A stretch of DNA of 64,000 nt from Pseudarthrobacter sp. NamE5 (GTDB lineage Bacteria > Actinomycetota > Actinomycetes > Actinomycetales > Micrococcaceae). Every line of letters begins with the position of its first letter. Within the stretch, counting starts at the first letter, position 1. Positions 15,037 to 23,390 of the stretch are shown here, one piece after another. The stretch spans positions 229,449-293,448 of the forward strand of contig NZ_VAHO01000003.1 in NCBI RefSeq assembly GCF_005796225.1. Reading direction: 5' to 3'. Position numbers and translations under genes: made by a program. The notes below the pieces were generated by a model. It searched no databases and was not told the DNA's origin. It worked only from the letters and a program-made list of their open reading frames with translations.

Positions 15037-16010
15037 CAAGGCCTCCGATACAGGGTAGGTAGGAGGGCCTCAACCTTGCCGGGCCCCATGATCTCCATGG
15101 ACAGCGGGACCTGGGAGCCGGACGGGATCGGCGCGAAGTCCGCCTCGCCCAGCGCGGGGGACATGTCTACCGGGTTGATGAGGTGGACCCCGACGACGCG
15201 CTCGGACGGCTTGCTGGGCGCATCAGGTGTCACCTCGTACAAGGTCGCGCCGATGAGGTCCGGGTCCGACTCGATGACCAGGCATTGGCCGGCGGCGACC
15301 GTGAACGGGACCGTCACGATGACGCCGTCCACGCCCACGGACACTGCAGTGGTTTCACCGTCCACGAACCACCGCGGGTACGACTCGACGTCGCCCGGGT
15401 TGTCCATCGTCGCGTTCGCGGCACTGTAGGAACTGGCGATCGTCACCACGGGCCCGTCAGTACCGAAGAAAGGATCCGGCGGGACCTGACCGATGAATGA
15501 CTTCACCACCGGGTCACCAACCCAGAACGGCTGCTCGGCGATGAGGGTGATCCCGTACGAGTCCCAACCAACCTTCATAGGGTCGCGGTCCCGGACCTTA
15601 TCGCCGTCATTGAGGAAACGCAGCCGCAGGGAACGGTGCGACCCGTCAGGGTGCGTCACCGTCCAGATCCCGGTGTCCGTGGGGTCCATCGTTGCCCAAA
15701 AGGCGCGGTCGCGGAGCATCCAGTCCGTTGAGCCGGCGTCACTGTAGATGTGGATCGGCCAGAACACCTCACGGTCCTGGTAGCTGGCGCCCTCGAACCG
15801 TGAACCGGCCACAGCCGGGGACTCAGTCGCGTGCCGCGTGTAGGCCGCGCTACCAAGTCCCCGGATGCCCGGCTTCAGGAACAGACCCGTCGAAGGGTCC
15901 GTCAACGCCCACTCAGACCCCTTCGCCGTCCACCGCAGCCCCAGCCCCGAAAACGCTGGGGCCGGGGGAGCAGGCGGCAGGTAGGGTGTACCGTAAACGA
16001 TGTTCACCAA
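15033..16010 (-). CDS. Distal tail (Dit-like) protein
   Basis: A 325-aa protein from a TTG (or the next GTG) after AAGGAG. Features include GSEWALTD, REVFWPIHIYSD in the first domain and PFWVGDPVVKSF at the start of the second, a two-domain Dit/phage-tail-family layout. Dit is the ring linking the end of the tail tube to the baseplate hub. It follows the tape measure gene by 12 bases, the normal position. Confidence 0.82.
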   Translation of the reverse strand: MVNIVYGTPYLPPAPPAPAFSGLGLRWTAKGSEWALTDPSTGLFLKPGIRGLGSAAYTRHATESPAVAGSRFEGASYQDREVFWPIHIYSDAGSTDWMLRDRAFWATMDPTDTGIWTVTHPDGSHRSLRLRFLNDGDKVRDRDPMKVGWDSYGITLIAEQPFWVGDPVVKSFIGQVPPDPFFGTDGPVVTIASSYSAANATMDNPGDVESYPRWFVDGETTAVSVGVDGVIVTVPFTVAAGQCLVIESDPDLIGATLYEVTPDAPSKPSERVVGVHLINPVDMSPALGEADFAPIPSGSQVPLSMEIMGPGKVEALLPTLYRRPW

Positions 16011-16022
16011 TGGGTGCTCCTT

Positions 16023-19000
16023 CTATGCGTAAACCGCTTGCGCGTCACGCTGCATATTGAGCAGGCTTCGAGCCATCTCGTTCTCATCGCGTACATGGAT
16101 TGGGCCGTAGTTGGTGAACCCTCCACCCGCGCCACCGCCGCGAGCAGCGAGGGTGCTGATGTCCGACCACTGTTGAGCCGTGAGGATCGCTTCGGGCTTC
16201 CGTGTGGCGTTCATGATCGAAGACAGACCCGGGTTCAGGACCCCGCCGTTATCGTGCAGGTACGGCAGCCCTGTGGAGCCGATGCCGTCGTCCTTGCCGC
16301 CGTTGCCGGTGACGAAGTCCACGGCGCCGTCCAGGAGCTTCTTGCCTGCACCGATGGCAATGTCCGCGATGAACCCTGCCGCCGGGAACGCTGCCTTGAA
16401 GCTGTCCACGAGCCCGTCCACAATTGCCGCGATAGGGTTCCATCCGCCCTTGCCAGCCTCGCCGCCACCGTCAAGGTAGGGCGAGGGGTTTACGAAGTTC
16501 GGCCAGCCACCGTTGAACACCATGTAGTGCAGGTGCGGCCCGGTGCTGTTGCCGGTGGAACCGACGTCGCCGATCCGCTGACCGCCCCGGACCACGTCGC
16601 CCATACTCACGGCGAACCGCGAGAGGTGGGCGTACCAGGTCTGGAGGCCGTTGGGGTGGTCGATGTGGATCTCGTTACCGCCACCATGAGCGGACCAGCC
16701 AGCGGATGACACGCGGCCCGGCCCGGCCGCCACAATCGGCGTGCCAGTTGGCGCGGCGAAGTCGATACCGTTGTGCCCGCCGTGGAACGGCTGCGAAACA
16801 GTAGACGCCCGTAGCGGGTGAACAAGCCCACCCTTCGCATAGCCCTCGCCAAACATGGCCCGGACCCTAGCGATGGACTGCCCTGCAATTGCGGCCTTAT
16901 TCATCGCATACAAGCGGGCGCGTTCTAGCGGGTCGCGCATCACCTCGGAAACGTAAACGCCTTCACCGCGCCTCATTGGCACAAGCTGATCGTCACCGTC
17001 CCGCCACGACGACTGCCCAGGCAGAATGCCGCCGCGATAGAACCCGGCAGGCAACTGTACATGCGGGATGTCGGGGAGGTTTAGGAAGTTTCCGATCCCG
17101 TTCAGCCCGTCAATTAGGCCCTTGTTGATGACAGTATCGACAACGAACTTAACCGGGGCCTTCGCTAAATCTTGGAGTTTGCCCCAGGCCTCACCGATCC
17201 ACTTGACGCCCTGCTCGAAAGCTTTAGGTACGTCCTTCGTGATGAAAGTGGATAGGTTATCGAAGACCGGCTTGACATGCTTTTCCCACATCTCGCGAGT
17301 CCACTTGCTGATGTTGTCCCAGTTCGCCCAGATAATCGCCGCGAGCCCCAACACGGCACCGATTACCCAACCAATCGGACCCATAGCCAGCAACCAAGCA
17401 CCAGCCATACGAGCGCCATGAATGAGCGCCTGGGTGGACATTACGAGCCACGCACCCACCACGACAATGCGGCTGGCAATCATCGCAGCCGACATAGTCC
17501 CAGCGGCGAGTGCAGCAGCACCAAGTATCCCGATAAGGATGCCAATCGCAACCGGGCTGCCCGCGAAGGCCGTCAACATCGGGCTAAGGAACGTGATTAC
17601 ATTAGCGATCGCATCAGCAACGAACGTGAGCACCTGCACAAGCGAAGGGCCAAGTACAGCGACAATCGGGGAGAGGGCCTCTAATAGATGCCCGAACGAA
17701 GCAGCCAAGCCGGGCATGTGCGGCGCCATGGCGAGCACGCCGGCCTGCAAGCCCTCCATGAACGTGACCAGCCCGGCTCCGAACGCGGCGTCTGAAAACG
17801 CATTGAATATTCCGCCGATAAACGTACCCGCGATCAACCCGCCAAGACGCAGGAACTCAGCCAGCGGCCCCGCCCCGTGGATAAAAGCATCAGCGATAGG
17901 ACCTGCCGCAGCACGCAACCCCTCAGCACCCTCTGCGGCACCCTTGAAGATCGTTGCCATAGTGGACTGAAAGACCCAGCCGTTCATGGACGCTTCAACG
18001 TCCCGTAGCCCAGCAGCCAGCCCGCCAAGTGTAGAAGCGAACCCGCCAGCCTCAGCCGCACGGTTCAGCGCGGCGAAGATCCCCGAAACCGAGGACGCCA
18101 CAGACCACAGATCTTTAAGCCCCTGGATGCCGTCTTGGATCCACCTGTCCAGGCTGCCATCAGCAGCAGCGCCCTGGATGAACTCGTTAAAGCGGGTGGC
18201 GATGACGGCGACGAACTGGGCGATCATCGGCATGTACCGCATGCCGACCACGCCCAGCGTCGTGAAGGCAGCCACCACGGGGCCGATGCCGGTATTCAGG
18301 ATCTCAGTGCTGGCGGCGATGCCCAACAGCAGGGACTCAAGGACCCCGTTACCGAGCGAGCTCTCCAGAGCCTGCATGAAAATCTGAGCGCCGGCGCCCA
18401 CAGCCGAAGCAATAGCACCCACACCCGTAGCCAGCTGCGGCATAACCGAACCAGCAAGGGAAAGTAGCGGCGCAGCGAACCCGGTGAAGAAGTTCTCCTG
18501 GGCGATCAGTCGGATCCCGCCAAGCTGCTCTTTCACGGCCAGCAGCGCACGAACGGCTTGCTGCGCGGCTGGGGTGAGTTTCCCCATCGCCTCGACCGAC
18601 TTCTCTGTGGCGCTTGCAGCGGCGTCAGCCTGCTGCAACTGTACGCGCTCCAGCGCTCGGTGAGCATCCGCCACGGACTCCGCAGCGTCACGCTGGGAAC
18701 GGGCAGCATCAGCCGTAGCCTCGGCGATGGCTTCCTGTGCCTCCACGACACGCTCGGCGCCTTCACGCTGTACCTTCGCGGCTTCGGCCACGGCGTCCTG
18801 GTGAGCCTGTACGGAATCAACCGCAGCTTGGCGGGCATCAGCCAAGGAATCCTCGGCCTGCATAACCTGCTTATTGCCGGCGACGCCTTCCTTGGTGGCC
18901 TGCTCATGCTCCTTCCGAAGTTCCTCGGACTCGTCCTTGGCTGTGCGAAGCCCGAGGGCGGCTTGGTCAAGGTCCAGCTGCAGCCGGCGCATTTCCCGCG

Positions 19001-19796
19001 AGCCCATAGAAGCGCCGGAAGCTACCCCTGCGTTGAACTTGAGTAGGGCTTCCTCGTAACGGAGGGCCGCTTCACGCTCAGACAGCCCCGCCCGCTCAAG
19101 CGAACGGTTCAGATCATCCAGCCGCTCGACCGCCTCGGCCCGTGCGTCGTTCAGGTTCTGCTGTGACTCGAGGACCTGACGGTTAGCGCGCTCGACGTCC
19201 CTTTCGGCGTCGGCGACACGGCGGACTGCTTGAATCTGCTGCTCGGCGTTCTGCTCCACGACGCGGGCAAGGGTGCGCTTGGCGTCCTCCACCCGGGCCG
19301 CGGCATCGACGGCGACCTCTGCGGCGTTCCGCTCAGCCCGTTCGATGGAGCGAACAGCATCGGCCCTTGCCATAGCATCCAGCCGTGCGTTGCCGACAGC
19401 CTTCCCGGATTCCTCTGTCGCGGTCTTCAGCGCCTCACCGACGCCGGAGAACGCCGTAACCAGCACGCCGGCGCCGGCAGCTGCAGCCATAAGGCCAGCC
19501 GGCACGAGAGCCGCGACACCAGCCAGGGAGCGGAGGGAAGCGGCGAACGTGACCGCGCTGCCCGTAGCGGCGAGCAAGCCCGCTCCTGCAGCACCAGCGG
19601 CCGGGGTGATCGCTGACAGGCCCGCCACGATCTTCCCGGCGCTGGAAACGAACCCCGACGCCATGCCGTCGCCCATGGACCGGCCAGCTAACCTCCCGGC
19701 CGCGCCGGCGGCTGAATTAGCTTGCTGCGAGATAGACCGCTGCAACCCGGTAAAGACGGGCTTCACCAGGACTTCGGCGATACCGACGACGGGCAT
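16023..19796 (-). CDS. Tape measure protein with C-terminal M23 peptidase
   Basis: The 1257-aa protein is the longest in the window. An N-terminal Gly/Ala-rich region leads to a long charged coiled coil (about residues 130-390; repeated RVEDAKR-like heptads). Hydrophobic tail-pore segments follow in the middle (about 430-830). Near the C-terminus, after GGLVHPLRASTVSQPFHGG, sits an M23 peptidase with HNGID (His/Asp ligands), WYAHLS and HLHY. The length sets the tail length. The peptidase would open peptidoglycan during DNA entry, a known feature of tape measures of phages infecting Gram-positive hosts. Start ATG has GAGG 7 bases upstream. Confidence 0.95.
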   Translation of the reverse strand: MPVVGIAEVLVKPVFTGLQRSISQQANSAAGAAGRLAGRSMGDGMASGFVSSAGKIVAGLSAITPAAGAAGAGLLAATGSAVTFAASLRSLAGVAALVPAGLMAAAAGAGVLVTAFSGVGEALKTATEESGKAVGNARLDAMARADAVRSIERAERNAAEVAVDAAARVEDAKRTLARVVEQNAEQQIQAVRRVADAERDVERANRQVLESQQNLNDARAEAVERLDDLNRSLERAGLSEREAALRYEEALLKFNAGVASGASMGSREMRRLQLDLDQAALGLRTAKDESEELRKEHEQATKEGVAGNKQVMQAEDSLADARQAAVDSVQAHQDAVAEAAKVQREGAERVVEAQEAIAEATADAARSQRDAAESVADAHRALERVQLQQADAAASATEKSVEAMGKLTPAAQQAVRALLAVKEQLGGIRLIAQENFFTGFAAPLLSLAGSVMPQLATGVGAIASAVGAGAQIFMQALESSLGNGVLESLLLGIAASTEILNTGIGPVVAAFTTLGVVGMRYMPMIAQFVAVIATRFNEFIQGAAADGSLDRWIQDGIQGLKDLWSVASSVSGIFAALNRAAEAGGFASTLGGLAAGLRDVEASMNGWVFQSTMATIFKGAAEGAEGLRAAAGPIADAFIHGAGPLAEFLRLGGLIAGTFIGGIFNAFSDAAFGAGLVTFMEGLQAGVLAMAPHMPGLAASFGHLLEALSPIVAVLGPSLVQVLTFVADAIANVITFLSPMLTAFAGSPVAIGILIGILGAAALAAGTMSAAMIASRIVVVGAWLVMSTQALIHGARMAGAWLLAMGPIGWVIGAVLGLAAIIWANWDNISKWTREMWEKHVKPVFDNLSTFITKDVPKAFEQGVKWIGEAWGKLQDLAKAPVKFVVDTVINKGLIDGLNGIGNFLNLPDIPHVQLPAGFYRGGILPGQSSWRDGDDQLVPMRRGEGVYVSEVMRDPLERARLYAMNKAAIAGQSIARVRAMFGEGYAKGGLVHPLRASTVSQPFHGGHNGIDFAAPTGTPIVAAGPGRVSSAGWSAHGGGNEIHIDHPNGLQTWYAHLSRFAVSMGDVVRGGQRIGDVGSTGNSTGPHLHYMVFNGGWPNFVNPSPYLDGGGEAGKGGWNPIAAIVDGLVDSFKAAFPAAGFIADIAIGAGKKLLDGAVDFVTGNGGKDDGIGSTGLPYLHDNGGVLNPGLSSIMNATRKPEAILTAQQWSDISTLAARGGGAGGGFTNYGPIHVRDENEMARSLLNMQRDAQAVYA

Positions 19797-19817
19797 GGCG
19801 TACCTCGAATCTTTTAT

Positions 19818-20275
19818 TTAGATGTCAGTGCTGTCGAACCCGAACTGGCCCACGAACGACTCGGCCCACTGCCTGTCGGCGTCCTCGATGGCCCGCTCGA
19901 TCTCCGTGCGAGGTCCCGGGAATGGTTTCACTTCGCCAGGCTCCCCGCCGGCTGTGGCGATCAGGACCTGCTTGATGCCCTTGAGCGCGTGCAGGATCTC
20001 CCGCGACAGGTGCGCGTTCAGATCAAACTCAGCAACCCGAGGCGCCCACTCAGTTGCCGGCTTCGGCATCGCTGCGAGATGCGCGGCATACTCTTTGTCG
20101 TTGACAATTGCCTCGTTGAGCCTCGAAGCCCCGGGAAGCCCGTCGATCAGATCGAGCAGGCCAACCCAGCGCCCCTGCGCGTACCACTCCGCAAGATCCA
20201 CGCCATAAACCGATAAAAGGTCGGCGCGGATCTGCGGGCGGAAACGCCCAATCAGCCCGCGGAGGCGTTGCCTTC
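19818..20275 (-). CDS. Tail assembly chaperone, frameshifted C-terminal part (T region)
   Basis: This frame stays open from the 3' end of the upstream chaperone gene to its stop at 19818. The only nearby start is a GTG at 20199-20201, but coding-type sequence continues upstream (LIGRFRPQIRADLLSVYGVD), past that GTG and into the upstream gene. It is in the -1 frame relative to that gene, so it is most likely made only as a fusion by -1 ribosomal frameshifting near 20273-20279. Such G-GT pairs help polymerise the tail tube around the tape measure. It precedes the tape measure gene by 21 bases. Confidence 0.8.
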
Positions 20276-20590
20276 CCCCGCTTTGCCGTAGATGTCCTCG
20301 TAGTACTTCGTCGCAGCCTGCATCACCGTGGCGAGTTCAATGATCGAGAGCTTCTCGGCCTTCAGAGCCGCGGTGTCTTCCTCAGACAGCCACGTGCCGA
20401 TGACTGCCCAGTTCGTCGCGTTGGTGCTGAGCTTCGAGAAGATCTCTTCGGCCTCAACGGATTCCATCGCGTAGACGTCCGGGAAGGTGATGACCTTCGA
20501 GTTGGACAGTGCCATCTTCAGCGGCTCGGCAGTGGTTACTTCCTTGCGGAGCTTCGCGAGGGAAAGCTGAACGTTCGGGGTGTCAGACAT
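20252..20590 (-). CDS. Tail assembly chaperone, N-terminal product (G)
   Basis: The start is the ATG at 20588-20590 (MSDTPNVQLSLAKLRKEV), after an AGGTAACC-type site; a longer frame is non-coding. The 112-aa soluble helical protein lies between the major tail protein and the tape measure, the fixed position of the G chaperone. It ends shortly after the G-run where frameshifting yields the long GT fusion. Confidence 0.8.
   Translation of the reverse strand: MSDTPNVQLSLAKLRKEVTTAEPLKMALSNSKVITFPDVYAMESVEAEEIFSKLSTNATNWAVIGTWLSEEDTAALKAEKLSIIELATVMQAATKYYEDIYGKAGEGNASAG
20273..20279 (-). other. Candidate -1 frameshift slippery site GGGGGAA
   Basis: On the minus strand the upstream chaperone reads GCG GGG GAA GGC about seven codons before its stop. 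A one-base back-slip at the G run moves the ribosome into the open T-region frame. P-site re-pairing is perfect (GGG to GGG); the A-site change (GAA to GGA) is weaker. The exact slip point is inferred. Confidence 0.6.
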
Positions 20591-20744
20591 GGGGTTACCT
20601 CCGGGTGGTGGTTGGTGTTTATGACAGGGGACTGCTGCCCTGCCGCTCTGAGCTTGCGAATCTCCCGACAGCAACCGGTAGCGAACCGTACTGCCATGCG
20701 GACAGGTCAAGGCCTGCCCATCGGCTAACAGGGAAGCAGCGTCG

Positions 20745-20891
20745 TTACTTACTAGGGGTCTGAGTTGCGTCGGCTTCCTTCACAGCTGCCGTCTTGGCCT
20801 TCTGTTCGGTGAAGCCGTCACGGCGAAGCTCTGCAGCCTCGGAAGCGATGGAGGTTTCGATGGTCAGGCCGTTTTTAATGAAGCGGGGCAT
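20745..20891 (-). CDS. Small phage protein, 48 aa (MPRF family), after major tail protein
   Basis: This short gene starts ATG 20889-20891 with AGGAG about 6 bases upstream and encodes 48 residues beginning MPRFIKNGLTIETS and ending TQTPSK. It follows the major tail protein gene and a terminator. It resembles the 48-aa protein at 23244-23390, which follows the capsid gene: same length, same MPRF start, Glu/Ala-rich middle and Lys-rich end. Its function is unknown. Confidence 0.72.
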   Translation of the reverse strand: MPRFIKNGLTIETSIASEAAELRRDGFTEQKAKTAAVKEADATQTPSK

Positions 20892-20930
20892 AGGGGACTC
20901 CTAAGAACGCGGGCGGTGGAAGAGGAAAGA

Positions 20931-20972
20931 GCGGGTCGCGCCACCACCACCCGGAAAAGTGGCGCGACCCGC
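20931..20972 (-). terminator. Terminator after the major tail protein gene
   Basis: GCGGGTCGCGCCAC at 20931-20944 pairs perfectly with its complement at 20959-20972 (14 bp, 14-base loop). On the minus strand it is followed by TCTTTCCTCT, a U-rich tract. It begins 8 bases after the major tail protein stop. A partial terminator here would keep the tail protein at higher level than downstream genes. Confidence 0.8.
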
Positions 20973-20979
20973 AGTCTGG

Positions 20980-21645
20980 TTAGGCGCCGGCCTGCGTGAA
21001 GCCCAGGACAGCCTTATGAGTCACGGCAGCAGTACCGCCGATGTAGTGCCGGACCGGGGTGCCGATCTCGGTGTCCGTGAAGACGTCGAAGGTCAGGGAC
21101 TGCGAAACAGCGTCGCTCGTGCCCCACGTCTGCGAGTCGGTGGAAGCGAGCTTCACGCGCCCGTAACCGCGGCCGATGATCCAGTTCTCGGCGGCGGGTC
21201 CGTCGGAACCGATGATCAGCAGGCGGTATTCCTTATCGACGGGCAGGTCCGGTTCGTTGATGACGATCTCGCCCGTGGTGGTGGACTGGGTCACGGCGGT
21301 CAGGTCTGTGCCGTAGATCAGTTCCAGCATGTGACGACGGCCGGTCTCCAGCGGCGTCATGCTGATGCTGCGGGCCACCTCGGTCACGTCAGAACGGACA
21401 GGCCCGGCATAACCGAACGACGTCACATCCTCCTTGGACACGTCGCGGCCAAACTCGTAACCATCCGGGGTGACCATGCCAATAGGCAGCCAGCCGGCAG
21501 CCTTCAGGTCCGTGAGAGCGCCTGTGGTGTACAGAGTCTCCGGCAGGTCAACGGTGATCGGGGCGAGGAAAGCCACAGCCTTCTGGATTTTCCGGATAAG
21601 AGCGCGCTCGTCAGCACCCTGGCGGATTGTTTCAAAAGTAGGCAT
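20980..21645 (-). CDS. Major tail protein
   Basis: A 221-aa protein starting MPTFETIRQGADERALIRK. Position (between the tail terminator-like gene and the chaperones), size and beta-rich composition match the tail-tube protein of siphophages. Segments such as YEFGRDVSKEDVTSFGYAG and IIGRGYGRVKLASTDSQTWG are typical of actinophage tube proteins. It forms the tube subunit. A strong terminator follows directly. Confidence 0.82.
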   Translation of the reverse strand: MPTFETIRQGADERALIRKIQKAVAFLAPITVDLPETLYTTGALTDLKAAGWLPIGMVTPDGYEFGRDVSKEDVTSFGYAGPVRSDVTEVARSISMTPLETGRRHMLELIYGTDLTAVTQSTTTGEIVINEPDLPVDKEYRLLIIGSDGPAAENWIIGRGYGRVKLASTDSQTWGTSDAVSQSLTFDVFTDTEIGTPVRHYIGGTAAVTHKAVLGFTQAGA

Positions 21646-21698
21646 AACGGGTAGACCCCTTTCAAGGGCATAGGAATTATTTGGTCCCCGAGCGGGGT

Positions 21699-22109
21699 CT
21701 AGTTGATGGGCCGCGACGTAACCAGGAACGTCGCCGCAGCCCTATTGAGGGTGTCGGACTGGTAAGGGACATCGTCAGGCGCCACCACACACTCGACCCT
21801 GTCGAGATACCCGGACGGCGTTTCGATGTCAGCCCCGCAAACGAAAGCCGTGATGGACTCAAGAACCCTCACGGCCTGCTCCCCCGGCGCGTAAACCTCC
21901 ACCACACGGCGGTCAACCCGGTCCACGAAACCAACCGTGCCGCCCTGCGCGCCATACACGTGCGCGACCGGAAACGGATCCTCCATCTGGCCGTAAGAGT
22001 CCGCCTGTAAGTGGTACACAGCCCGCACACTCTCGCCGTCATGGACCGAACCATCGATCAGGTCAAACAACGCGGCACGGGTATCAGGGAACACCCGAAC
22101 ATCAGTCAC
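21699..22109 (-). CDS. Tail terminator / tail completion-like protein
   Basis: A 136-aa protein from a GTG overlapping the previous stop (GTGA). Motifs PFPVAHVYGAQGG and VDRRVVEVYAPGEQAVRVLE suggest the alpha/beta fold of tail terminator proteins. It lies between a gp10-like gene and the major tail protein gene, which is the terminator position. The role is inferred from order and size. Confidence 0.65.
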   Translation of the reverse strand: MTDVRVFPDTRAALFDLIDGSVHDGESVRAVYHLQADSYGQMEDPFPVAHVYGAQGGTVGFVDRVDRRVVEVYAPGEQAVRVLESITAFVCGADIETPSGYLDRVECVVAPDDVPYQSDTLNRAAATFLVTSRPIN

Positions 22110-22384
22110 CGGCGCCCCCTAACACTCATAGCCGCCGCCACACGCAGGAGAACGGTGTCACGCCAATCCCGCCAATGCGGCTGCGACTCACGAACCACAG
22201 CACCGGCGCGCCGGTCATTCGCCCACCCAGCCGTCACGGTCTGGCTCGCGGCCTCATAGGTGGAGTCGCCAACAGCGTTCGCGTTGCCGGCCATCTGCTG
22301 GGCCACGCTCAGCGTTGCGGCGCGTACCTGCGGGGACTGCGCCAACTCCCGGATCCCTGCCTGGCGGGGTTTGTACTTGCTCAC
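22106..22384 (-). CDS. HK97 gp10-like neck / tail-component protein
   Basis: I take the GTG at 22382-22384 (VSKYKPRQAGIRELAQ), which overlaps the upstream stop (GTGA), over a longer reading starting at 22420. The 92-aa product has a helical N-terminus (RELAQSPQVRAATLSVAQQM) and a basic C-terminus (VLLRVAAAMSVRGRR), as in gp10-family proteins that join head and tail. Confidence 0.65.
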   Translation of the reverse strand: MSKYKPRQAGIRELAQSPQVRAATLSVAQQMAGNANAVGDSTYEAASQTVTAGWANDRRAGAVVRESQPHWRDWRDTVLLRVAAAMSVRGRR

Positions 22385-22755
22385 GCTCTCACCAGCCCAA
22401 CCTCGGAACCGAACGGCCACTCACCCGGGCGGCCCTCCACGCTCCACTCGCCAGCCATCCGCTTCCCATGAGGAACCCGGATACGATCAGTGGAAAGAAA
22501 CGTGAACCCCGGGGCCCGATACAGAACCGCCTTGCTATCCACAAGGTCCGACCGGTCCACCGGGTCCGACGTCGCCCGAGGACCGATAAGGCACGCGGTT
22601 ACGTGGAGCTCAGTCACTGGCAGAGGGTTGCCTTTAGCGTCCCGTCCGCCGCCGCGCAGCACCGTCACATCAGTCAGCCACGACTTCGGAAACATCTTCA
22701 GTGGGTTACGGCCAGGCTCGTGATAATCACCCGGGAACCCGAAAACGACGACCAT
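22381..22755 (-). CDS. Head closure / stopper-like protein
   Basis: A 124-aa protein whose ATG overlaps the previous stop (TGATG). It is beta-rich, with TVLRGGGRDAKGNPLPV and IRVPHGKRMAGEWSVEG, consistent with a small barrel such as the head-closure (stopper) proteins found between connector and gp10 genes. The assignment is positional. Confidence 0.6.
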   Translation of the reverse strand: MVVVFGFPGDYHEPGRNPLKMFPKSWLTDVTVLRGGGRDAKGNPLPVTELHVTACLIGPRATSDPVDRSDLVDSKAVLYRAPGFTFLSTDRIRVPHGKRMAGEWSVEGRPGEWPFGSEVGLVRA

Positions 22756-23234
22756 CAGCCCGCCTCGTAGATCGGCTCGCCCGCGATGTCAGCACCGCAG
22801 GAACAGTACGTAGCCCCGAAGTTCAGATTGCACCAGGGACGATGCTCAGATGTGGCTGGTCCAGCGATCGGCACACCAAACGCCTGCTGCTTACCGGCGC
22901 CGAGGGCCTGCTTTTCCTGCTTCGTGAGGTAAAAGTCCCCGTTAGGGTTGGTGGGCTTCCCACCGAACTGGAACGGACCGCCACCAACCTGGAAAGACTC
23001 CAGCCCCGCAGTATCCGAAGCCCCGGCCTCCATAGACCGCTTGACCACCTGACACAGGATCCTGCGGCGGGTGGACTCTGTAGCCCCGCCCGCCGCAGGG
23101 ACCATATCGAGGATGAATTGGCTGGCATCCTCGAGGAGGATCGTTGCGTGCGCGTCAGCCCCCGCGGGGAAGTCCGGCCAACGTTGCTTGAACTCGTCAA
23201 GCGTGGCGAACGGGAACGGCAGGACTTCCACCAC
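22755..23234 (-). CDS. Head-tail connector protein (Gp19/Gp15/Gp42-like)
   Basis: A 159-aa protein from GTG 23232-23234 with an AGGAGG site 5 bases upstream that overlaps the stop of the 48-aa gene. The N-terminal helices (FATLDEFKQRWPDFP, ATILLEDASQFILDM) match the adaptor family of head-tail connectors. The C-terminal region carries three cysteines (RPWCNLNF, YCSCGAD) that could bind a metal. It follows capsid genes in the usual order. Confidence 0.78.
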   Translation of the reverse strand: MVEVLPFPFATLDEFKQRWPDFPAGADAHATILLEDASQFILDMVPAAGGATESTRRRILCQVVKRSMEAGASDTAGLESFQVGGGPFQFGGKPTNPNGDFYLTKQEKQALGAGKQQAFGVPIAGPATSEHRPWCNLNFGATYCSCGADIAGEPIYEAG

Positions 23235-23243
23235 AGGAACCTC

Positions 23244-23390
23244 CTACTTGGCGCTGCTTGCGCGGCGGGCCGGCTTTTCGCCGGCCGATGTCTTTTCCTT
23301 GGTGGGCTCGTAGTCCGGGCCAAGGTTCTCGGCTTCGGCCTCAGAAACGTTCACCACGGAACCCGAGAGTTTGTTAGTGAACCGGGGCAT
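23244..23390 (-). CDS. Small phage protein, 48 aa (MPRF family), after capsid gene
   Basis: The ATG at 23388-23390 overlaps the capsid stop codon (TAATG). The 48-residue product runs from MPRFTNKLSGSVVNVSEAE to a Lys/Arg/Ala-rich end. It resembles the 48-aa protein at 20745-20891 in length and start. Small proteins of this kind are common after capsid and tail-tube genes in actinophages; no function is known to me. Confidence 0.75.
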   Translation of the reverse strand: MPRFTNKLSGSVVNVSEAEAENLGPDYEPTKEKTSAGEKPARRASSAK

